The notes below the pieces were generated by a model. That model was not told where the DNA came from. It ran no database searches and saw nothing but the letters and a program-made list of their open reading frames with translations. A stretch of DNA of 33,769 bases from positions 1 through 33,769 of the IMG/VR virus record IMGVR_UViG_3300037961_004603; one strand, 5' to 3'. The translations under genes were made by a program, and so were the position numbers. The stretch is from a virus. This document shows, one piece after another, positions 21,801-28,300 of the stretch (position 1 is the stretch's first letter; each line of letters starts with the position of its first letter).

Positions 21801-24800
21801 ATATCATGGAACTACAGCTCTTACAGAATATGCTGCTACATGGAATAAAGCGTATACAAAGGACTGGATAAAAGATTACATAAAAGACTACACTGGTGAT
21901 TATGCAAAAATATATACCAAGACTTATGAAGCTGCATACACAAAAGCATATGTTGGTGCATATGAAAAAGATTGGGTAAAAACTTATACTAAAGAATATG
22001 CTGCTGACTTCTCAAAAACATATGATAAAGTCTGGTCTAAAGATTATGAAAAAGCATACGAAGGATCTTTTGAAGAGAACTATGTTAAGACATATACAAA
22101 ACTGTGGCAAGGTAACTATGAGAAAACATATTCAAAAGACTATGCTAAGATATACTCAAAAGATTGGACAAAAGCATTTGATGCTGTCTATGTTGGAATA
22201 TATACAAAAACATATACAAAAGCATATGCAAGAATCTTTACAAAAGCATTCAATACTGATTGGGAAAGAGACTTCTCAACAGATTACAATAAAGGATATG
22301 ATGTTGATTACCAAGGTGATTATACTAAGTCTTGGGAAAAAGTTTACTCAGCAGACTACGAGAAAAATTGGGCTAAAGATTATGTAAAAGAATATGTTGG
22401 TGACTATACAACTGATTACAATAAGACATATACAAAAGCATACGTTGGTGTGTATAATAAAATATGGGCAAAAGATTATGATGCAGCTTACGTAAAAGTT
22501 TGGGAAGGCAACTACAACAAAGATTATGAAAAGAACTATGTCAAATCATATGAAGGATCATTTGATCAGGCATGGGCAAAGGTTTGGGAAAAGAATTACG
22601 AGAAAGTATGGCAAGGAACATTCTCAAAGAACTATGCAAAGAACTATCAAAAAGTTTACAGTAAACAATATCATGGAACATATGATAAAGATTACACAAA
22701 AGCATATGTTGGTAGATTGTATTGGATTGATGAAGATAAGGCAACATACACTGGACCTCTTGGATCGTTTACATCTGCAGTTGGATATGGTGATGGTGAA
22801 GTTGAATATGCAATTGATTATGGTAAGCAATATGTTTCTGGATTTACTGGAGCAACAGCATACACAGTATCATCAAGTTTTGTATCACCAGGTGAAATAG
22901 AATCATTCTCACAAGCTGAGAACTACGATGTTGATTATGTTAAACCATATGAGAGAATATACGACAAGCCATATGAGAAAGTTTATGCAAAGGCTTGGGA
23001 TTCATCAGCAGCTAACTATGCTAAGCAATGGGAAAAGAACTGGTTAAGAGATTGGTCTTCTAACTGGGTTGGATCCTTCCATGGTGGAACACAAGATGCT
23101 GCTACACCAACTGCATATGTTAAAACATTCTTACCAGATACTGGTGTTGCATTGTATGCAAAAGAGTATACAAATACATTGTACACAAGATTGTATGGTG
23201 GTTATGAAAGTGCTGGTACAATTACATCCACAGGTTCATATGCAAAAGCATACTCTAAGGCATATGAAAAAACATGGACTAAGACATACGATAAAGCATA
23301 CCTCAAAACATACACAAATATTTTTGAGAAAGCATATGACAAAGACTATGATGGACTTGGATATGATAAAGATTGGCTTAAACAATATGTTAAGACATAT
23401 GATGGAGCATCATATACAGGATCATTTGAGAAGACATATCAAAAAGAATATACAAAAGTATGGCAAGGTGACTATGTAAATGAATGGGCTGGTTCTTTCA
23501 ATAAAGAATATGCAGCAGACTATAATGCAACATATGTAAAAACATATGTTGGAGTATATACAAAAACATATGAGAGTGCTGATGCTGCTTATGTTGGACC
23601 AACTTATGATGGTGCAACATATACTAAGTCCTGGGAGAAAGACTACGAAAAAGCATATTCCAAAGATTGGGAAAAAACATATACCAAGTCTTGGGAGAAG
23701 GATTATGAAAAGGTATATGAAGGTTCATTTACAAAAGCATGGACAAAAGATTACAGTAAAGACTACAACAAAGATTTTGCATCTAACTTTACAAAAGATT
23801 ACGTAAAGAATTATGATCGTGACTATGTTGGAGACTATACAAAAACATACGAAAAAGATTACTCAGCAGACTATGCTAAAGCATGGAACAGCTCAGCTGC
23901 AACATATACAAAAGCATGGACTAAAGCATATGATAAGTTGTACCAAGGTACATATACTAAGTCATATGAAAAGAACTACGAAAAGGATTACGAAGGTGCA
24001 TTCACAAAAACTTACACCAAGGTATATCAAAAGGATTACGAAGCTGCATATGCTAAAGATTTCACGAAGGCTTGGGTCAAAGCATACGATGCAGACTACA
24101 CAAAGACTTATTCAACAGATTATACAAAGGCGTATACAAAGAACTACGACAAGGATTATGTTGGATCGTACATTGCCACATTCTCAAGATCATACGACAA
24201 AGATTATGAAGGCTCGTATGATAAAGAATATGAAAAAACCTGGACCAAAGTTTGGACCGTTGGCTTCGGGTCTACAACTTACGTAGGAGAATATACAAAA
24301 GTTTACATAGCTGATTACACCAAAAACTACGATAAAGACTTTGGTGGATCATACGATAAAGAATACGTTAAAGAGTACAATGCTGAATATGTTGGTACCT
24401 ATACAGCAACTTACATCAAGACATACTCTGAAGATTTTGTAAAAGAATATACTAAGTCTTATGATAAAGACTATGTTGCAGAGTACAATGCTACTTGGAT
24501 CAAAGAATATCTTGGTCAGTATCAAAGAGTTGGTGGTGTGTATGGAGGTTATCTCAAAACATATACAGATACGTTTGTTAGAGTATACAACACTAAAGGA
24601 TCGTTCATTGGTACATATACAAAGAACTATCAAAAAATATATGAAAGAGAATATCTTGGAACATATACTAAGTTGTATCAAAAAGCATATGAAGGTACAT
24701 TTGATAAAGACTATCTAACTAACTATACAAAAAGTTATGACAAGATTTATGTTGGCCCAGTGTTCTATGGTGGTTTTGCTTCTGGCTCACAAACAACCAA

Positions 24801-25347
24801 CTATACTAAAGTATGGAACAAAGATTACGAAAAGAACTGGATCAAAACATACACAGGTATCTTTACAAAAGATTATCTCAAAGAATACACTGGAACATAC
24901 CTTGGAACATGGACAAAAGATTATGCCAAGGTATATGAAGATAATGCATGGTCAAGAGAAGTTAATGTTTCATACATGGGCTTTGCTGAATCAACTGGTG
25001 TTGCAGGTTCTGGTGGTGCTGGTTGGAACATTGGTACAAAAGGTACAACAGAAGCTGATCACAGTCATCTATTATTCTTACCACAAGATAGTGATGTATT
25101 CAATGGTGGTGGTAGAGGTGTTCCAGATTGGGAGTATGGAAACTCAAGAGCTATAGGTGGTAGAGGTGGTAACTTAGGAAACATTGGTACCGGTGGTGGT
25201 GAAAGATTCTTGAGAAAAACAAGACTTGCTAGATCTGGTGATGGTGGTAAGCCTGGTGCAGCCATTAAAGGATACAATTCCAACTTCGTAAGTATGATAT
25301 ATCAGGGCAACATCTTGGGTGATCCTAACTATAAGTTCCAAGGGTAA
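15820..25347 (+). CDS. Giant tetrapeptide-repeat adhesin/fibre-like protein with LamG-like domain and split glycine-rich tip
   Basis: A 3175-residue protein, mostly made of four-residue units x-(K/G)-x-(Y/W/F) such as VKDY, TKIW, NKDY, EGSF. Residues 1-390 are a looser Tyr/Gly-rich version (YTKTYEG, YDGASFTGTY). Strict arrays cover about 390-825, 1058-1700, 2003-2295 and 2370-3045. A LamG/concanavalin-A-like domain lies at about 826-1055 (FTIEFWLRAP, FNHVAIVRISNTIKVYING, GFIDDLRIDKANGKYTANF). At 1748-1974 is a region with WKSVRNLFVHQSGQWKKVRY followed by Gly-rich segments ending in a run of eight Gly. The last 120 residues are Gly-rich again (GGRGGNLGNIGTGG, GDGGKPGAAIKGY), like phage receptor-recognition tips. 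There is no signal peptide or membrane segment. A weak AAGG lies 12 bases before the ATG; no nearer in-frame ATG exists. Function as an extended fibre or adhesin is inferred from context and domains. Confidence 0.8.
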   Translation: MSYSTRLYAKEYAGGERTFEISYTGENTRTPYIVYTNAFHGFYNGFEGVYTKSRTSTLAWQSNFAGNYTKTYEGFTNYQSQDTTTYSKAYTSLKNFSGVDGYRKEYGSETNQPDSIWAAMNILANYSGTYSSDIGYSRVVGYVGDGPYDGASFTGTYEGVANFTPTYSGFIGFAQYTKTYEGSTDYLKTYQKTYVGETIYQAEWQRAYAKQYAGLANYTKAYQKDYEGLVNYSAGPWVGADSFIVFTKNYGGAITYLDSTGAGFTGFINYTKEYQNLRYYTVQVNYTKDYTKSYTGAANYEKQYVGRASYAADENFNKDYVKAYNVTANFTKVWSGGQSYEGPVNYDGASYTGTYQGDTVYSTLIYYVATSDYTGSYSGVATNSFLGLAYEGVYNKTYVGDYVKTYTKNWLKDYTKIWVKAYDKNWVKAYDKLYVGDYEKEYLLSYHKDYEATYTKLWQADYQVAYDKTYEGTFDTIYEKAYTKNWVKDYNKDYTKAWVGTYNKDYVKTYSKIYQKDWVKDYDKIYVGPVFYGGFASGSQTTNYTKVWQASYVKDYEKDWEKAYVKSYEGSFDTNYVIAYQKDFLKDYIKGYTKTYTGVYTKIWNASFLKDWAADYAKIWTKNYDESWAKEWEKDYGKTYTKIWEKVWQKDYVTDYEKDYVKTYTTDYNKDYVKTYSKDYVKTYETDYTKVWSKDYADDYTRVWEKAYDKIYEKVWTKTYTKNWVKDYEKNYVAAYIKNYDKTWEKDYVTDYDKVYLTDWNKGYVKTYTAAYTKDWDKVWTKTYTKAYVGAYTKIWEKNWDKNYVKSYDKAWVGVYQKDYITSYHVPYDNFDDTVLLLNAEAPTATDNDTDFHDLSDQGNHVTTVHGNAAKSTDQKKFGSASIEVPSSGSSGLTINFADDDFNFGNEDFTIEFWLRAPGTNNATILEAYASADNSVKWAIRGNDASSPSQIIFYEGTTARVTADDNSPWSSDTFNHVAIVRISNTIKVYINGTADAATYGTAANLAGANRLVIGNRRQLDASIGGFIDDLRIDKANGKYTANFNVTDNETAQEQINSADWTSYQKNYVKTYTTDYNKDYVKAYEKAWTGVYTKDWVKDYDKIYEKNWVKTYDKEYDKVYQKNYVKTYTKIYAKDWVGTYDKIYVGPVFYGGFASGSQTTNYTKVWEGSFTDNYSKDWNKDYVKDYTKIWTKDWNKDYVAAYTKVWQKNYDKTYEGVFNANYEKNYVKTYTKDWNKDYVKDYINVFVGEWVKNWVKDYEGSFDATYNKDYVKSYAKDYDKVYEGSFDGNWNKDYTKIYDKIYEKDWNKEYIETYEAAYTKIWTKNWVKNYDTSYEKQYDKDWVKTYQKDYVTDYEKDYVTNYVKDWIKGYDKVYAKLWAKEYDKIYTKIWEKNYVKDYEKNYVKTYTTDWNKNYVKTYTKNWVKDYVVNYEVDYGKTYTKAYEAHYTRDFVKLYQGEYTKTYEKDYVASYEKNYDKIYVKDYVTDYNKLYQGEYNKSYDAIFATFLKFYMGARNFEGAINFVKNYVGPTYYVSQWGTQYIGVYTGDYSHAYTKNYSKDYNADYTKAWNKVYTKDWVKGYDKDYAKDWVVNYTKTYQKIYVGPVFYGGFASGSQTTDYTGDWNKDYAKVWETLYVGTWEKAYAKDYDKDWEKVYTGTWSKDYLKDYVKTYSGNYSGTYSPAATFDTGYTGATDYSGPVNYLKTWEGPYQGSFAPTYTGEEDFVQRYTGDWPTNIAFEGTTSFVGPSSGQLDSDLTGQPKLHVMQDNTWKSVRNLFVHQSGQWKKVRYLNTKQGDEWKLAYIGYDTTDIFLDEGEALLDDSDAGSARGVETHLGKITYYINNFNLKSYLEAKGKTPDSVPQLVNIYIGDKNDYTKQFIFGSTANNIPAVNLVMDSVTANVSGDTQAEIKHLVRIVNYTTGVIAGKGGDGGDANGSTRGLGNDGSDGGHAIETGANVHLFIENYGIIGGGGGGGGASGISDPYSKEAGVYTTTYLGATYHGTTALTEYAATWNKAYTKDWIKDYIKDYTGDYAKIYTKTYEAAYTKAYVGAYEKDWVKTYTKEYAADFSKTYDKVWSKDYEKAYEGSFEENYVKTYTKLWQGNYEKTYSKDYAKIYSKDWTKAFDAVYVGIYTKTYTKAYARIFTKAFNTDWERDFSTDYNKGYDVDYQGDYTKSWEKVYSADYEKNWAKDYVKEYVGDYTTDYNKTYTKAYVGVYNKIWAKDYDAAYVKVWEGNYNKDYEKNYVKSYEGSFDQAWAKVWEKNYEKVWQGTFSKNYAKNYQKVYSKQYHGTYDKDYTKAYVGRLYWIDEDKATYTGPLGSFTSAVGYGDGEVEYAIDYGKQYVSGFTGATAYTVSSSFVSPGEIESFSQAENYDVDYVKPYERIYDKPYEKVYAKAWDSSAANYAKQWEKNWLRDWSSNWVGSFHGGTQDAATPTAYVKTFLPDTGVALYAKEYTNTLYTRLYGGYESAGTITSTGSYAKAYSKAYEKTWTKTYDKAYLKTYTNIFEKAYDKDYDGLGYDKDWLKQYVKTYDGASYTGSFEKTYQKEYTKVWQGDYVNEWAGSFNKEYAADYNATYVKTYVGVYTKTYESADAAYVGPTYDGATYTKSWEKDYEKAYSKDWEKTYTKSWEKDYEKVYEGSFTKAWTKDYSKDYNKDFASNFTKDYVKNYDRDYVGDYTKTYEKDYSADYAKAWNSSAATYTKAWTKAYDKLYQGTYTKSYEKNYEKDYEGAFTKTYTKVYQKDYEAAYAKDFTKAWVKAYDADYTKTYSTDYTKAYTKNYDKDYVGSYIATFSRSYDKDYEGSYDKEYEKTWTKVWTVGFGSTTYVGEYTKVYIADYTKNYDKDFGGSYDKEYVKEYNAEYVGTYTATYIKTYSEDFVKEYTKSYDKDYVAEYNATWIKEYLGQYQRVGGVYGGYLKTYTDTFVRVYNTKGSFIGTYTKNYQKIYEREYLGTYTKLYQKAYEGTFDKDYLTNYTKSYDKIYVGPVFYGGFASGSQTTNYTKVWNKDYEKNWIKTYTGIFTKDYLKEYTGTYLGTWTKDYAKVYEDNAWSREVNVSYMGFAESTGVAGSGGAGWNIGTKGTTEADHSHLLFLPQDSDVFNGGGRGVPDWEYGNSRAIGGRGGNLGNIGTGGGERFLRKTRLARSGDGGKPGAAIKGYNSNFVSMIYQGNILGDPNYKFQG
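16990..18294 (+). repeat. Tetrapeptide (12-nt) repeat array 1
   Basis: A strict run of x-(K/G)-x-(Y/W/F) units, for example VKTY-TKNW-LKDY-TKIW, with an aromatic residue every fourth position. At DNA level this gives a degenerate 12-nt period around AAAGAYTAYGTA. Boundaries are approximate; the array ends where the LamG-like domain begins. Confidence 0.9.
17392..17454 (+). repeat. GPVFYGGFASGSQTT module, copy 1
   Basis: A 21-residue module (IYVG, then PVFYGGFASGSQTT, then NYT) breaks the tetrapeptide pattern and is flanked on both sides by it. It is identical in protein to copies 2 (apart from nothing visible), 4 and 5, but with different synonymous codons. Confidence 0.95.
19243..19305 (+). 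repeat. GPVFYGGFASGSQTT module, copy 2
   Basis: Protein sequence identical to copies 1, 4 and 5 over 21 residues, while several third positions differ (GGC/GGA, GTG/GTT, TAT/TAC, ACA/ACG). It is preceded by YDK and followed by KVW units. Confidence 0.95.
20608..20670 (+). repeat. GPVFYGGFASGSQTT module, copy 3
   Basis: Identical to the other copies except Asp in place of Asn at position 19 of 21. Here it is followed by GDWNKDY rather than KVW or KIW. Confidence 0.95.
21829..24955 (+). repeat. Tetrapeptide (12-nt) repeat array 3
   Basis: A third long run of the repeat, inserted between the two glycine-rich parts of the protein. It is broken by a non-repeat patch at about 22705-22925 (RLYWIDEDKATYTGPLG, SFVSPGEIESFSQAENY) and another at about 23090-23250. 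It contains two copies of an AWxSSAAxYxKxW sub-motif (near 22997 and 23882) and module copy 4. Limits are approximate. Confidence 0.9.
24745..24807 (+). repeat. GPVFYGGFASGSQTT module, copy 4
   Basis: The last copy in the 3175-aa protein, identical in protein to copies 1, 2 and 5, close to the glycine-rich C-terminus. Confidence 0.95.
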
Positions 25348-25353
25348 GAGGCT

Positions 25354-28300
25354 ATGGGTAAGCCTCTCAAGATTAAAACCACTGGTGGTGGAACTTGGGT
25401 TGCACTACAAGAAATACCTGATACCGAACTAACACACATTGTACATCAAGTTCTTTTAGAGTTTGCTTCTAGTACTTCTGGTACAGGAACTTTATCTGTT
25501 GGAACTGATACTGGTGACAGTATAGGTTCTTTTACTGATACAAATTCATCTGCAAGCTCAACAACAACAGTTTATCAGAATCTAACATCAGTTTCTGAAA
25601 CAAGTATGATCCGTCCTGTCGAATTTAGTACAACTATACAGGAAACATCGGATGCTAATCTCAACTCGATTATCATTAGTACTGCTCTTAGCAATCTTGT
25701 GTCTAACGGAATTGGGTCTTATGTCTTGTCAACCTCAAATCCTGACTCAGATAGATACGCTGCTATAACTCCAGCACTAACAGATAACACATACAATACA
25801 TCAACAAGTTATAATCTATACAGGAAGACTTCTGTTGCTACATCACCAACAGAGGTTCTACCTTTGAAGGTAAATGGTACATCATTAAAACAGATGACCA
25901 ATACAGAAATAAAAACTCTGGCAGCTAGATTAAGAAATAGAATCATTGCAACTGGTATTGGAACATATAAGTTACAAGCTACTGCTCCATCTACAGGTAC
26001 ATGGGTAGATCAAGGAACAATTTTAGATACAAAGATCATAGATTCTGATAGTGCATCATATTCTAAAGATTATGCAAAACATTGGGTACCAGATTTCACT
26101 TCAGAGTATGTAAAAAATTATGACACTGCAAACACTTGGGAAAAGGACTATGTTAAAAATTATGATAAGGACTATGTTAAGACATATGAAAAATCTTGGG
26201 AAACAGATTACGTTGGTGATACAGGAACGTACACGAAGGCTTGGGTCACTGATTACAACAAAACTTATACTAAGACATATGAAAAGGCTTATGTCAAATC
26301 ATACGTACAAAGTTATCTAAAAAATTATGAGAGAGCTTGGTCTGCTGCATTCTCAGCAGAGTGGCAAAAAGATTACGAGAAAGATTATGCTGGTAACTTT
26401 GTAGGACAGTTTGTTGGTTCATATGAAAAGGCATGGACCAAGACATACACATCTGCACAAAACTATGAAAAGATATACACTAAGGTATGGAACAAAGATT
26501 ACAACAAAGACTATATTGGTGTATATGAAGGAGTTGTTTCATACAATAGAACATTTGAAGGTGACTTTGCAAAAGATTGGATAGTATCATATTCCAAAGC
26601 ATATGCTGGATTCATACTTTACAACAAAGAGTATGATCAAACTTTTACAGCAAACTATCATAAAGATTGGATCAAAGGTTATGTTGGAATAAGAAACTAT
26701 CTTGCAGAGTATGCAAGAGATTGGAACAAGTTGTATGAAAAGCAATGGTCTGGTGAATTCCAAAAGACTGAAAACTTTGATGTTGATTATGAAGGATCGT
26801 TTGATAGAAACTATTCAGCGTCATATACAAAGTTCTATGAAGGTGAGCCAGCTTTTTCTGTAACTTACATCAAAGCATACGTAAAAGATTTTGGAAATGA
26901 TTATGCAAAGACATTCTCTGCTACAGCAAACTATACGGGAACTTCTAATAGAACATACACGAAAGACTATGGGCGAGCTTGGACTGTCGAGTTTGCAGGT
27001 CCTGGTATATTCCAGAATGAGTTCACAAAAACCTACACAACAACCTACTCAAAAAATTATGATAAGATCTGGACTAAAGACTGGATCAAAACTTATACTA
27101 CTGAGTATGCAGCACAGTATGAAAAAAGCTGGCTCCAAGACTGGATCAAAACATACTCAAAAGCGTTTGCAAAATTATATGACAAAACATATGACAAAGA
27201 CTACGTTAAAGAGTACGAAAAGACATGGAACAAAGACTATGTTACTGACTATGAAAAGAACTATGTAAAAACATATACTACTGATTACAATAAAGATTAT
27301 ATAACTGACTATGAGAAAACATATGTCAAGGCTTATGTTGGTGTATATGTTAAGAACTATGAAGCTGCATATGCAAAAGATTGGGTAACTGATTACAATA
27401 AAGACTATGAGAAGAACTATGTAAAAACATACATCAAAGATTATGTTAAAGGATACGAAGTTGATTGGAACAAAGTATGGCTTGGCATCTACACAAAAGA
27501 TTGGGTAAAGGCATACGATAAAATATATGTAAAGGATTGGGTGAAAGGATATGATGCAGACTACGCAAAACAATGGCTTGGAGAGTATGAAAAAAATTAT
27601 GTCAAGACTTATGAGAAAGACTATGTTAAGGCATACGATAGAATCTGGGCTCAGACGTACACGAAAATCTATGACGCGGCATATACTAAAATCTGGACAA
27701 AAGACTGGAACAAAGATTACGTAAAAATTTATTCAAAGAACTGGGTCAAGACTTATGATAAGGCTTACGAAGGTTCGTTTGATAAAAACTATGAAAAGAA
27801 TTACGATACAATCTATACTAAGATATGGGAAAAAACATATACAAAGAACTGGTTGAAAGACTACGTTACTGACTACAACAAAGACTATGATAAAGTATAT
27901 CAAAAAGCCTATGAAAAAAGATATGCTAAGGTATGGTTAGGTAACTATGACAGGATATATGTTGGACCTGTTTTCTATGGTGGTTTTGCATCTGGCTCTC
28001 AAACTACAAACTACACAAAAATTTGGGAAGGATCATTTGATGCAAACTACGATAAGGATTGGGTCAAAGATTATACAAAGGTATGGGTAAAGACATATAC
28101 TAAAAACTGGATCAAAGATTATACTGCAGACTATGTAAAAGCATATGATAAGACATATGAGAAAACATGGTTAAAAGATTATACTAAATCTTATGTTGGT
28201 ATATACAACAAAGATTGGAACAAAGATTATGTTGCAGACTATTCTAAGAATTGGGTAAAGACATATGATGCTAATTATGATGCTGTATACAATACTGATT

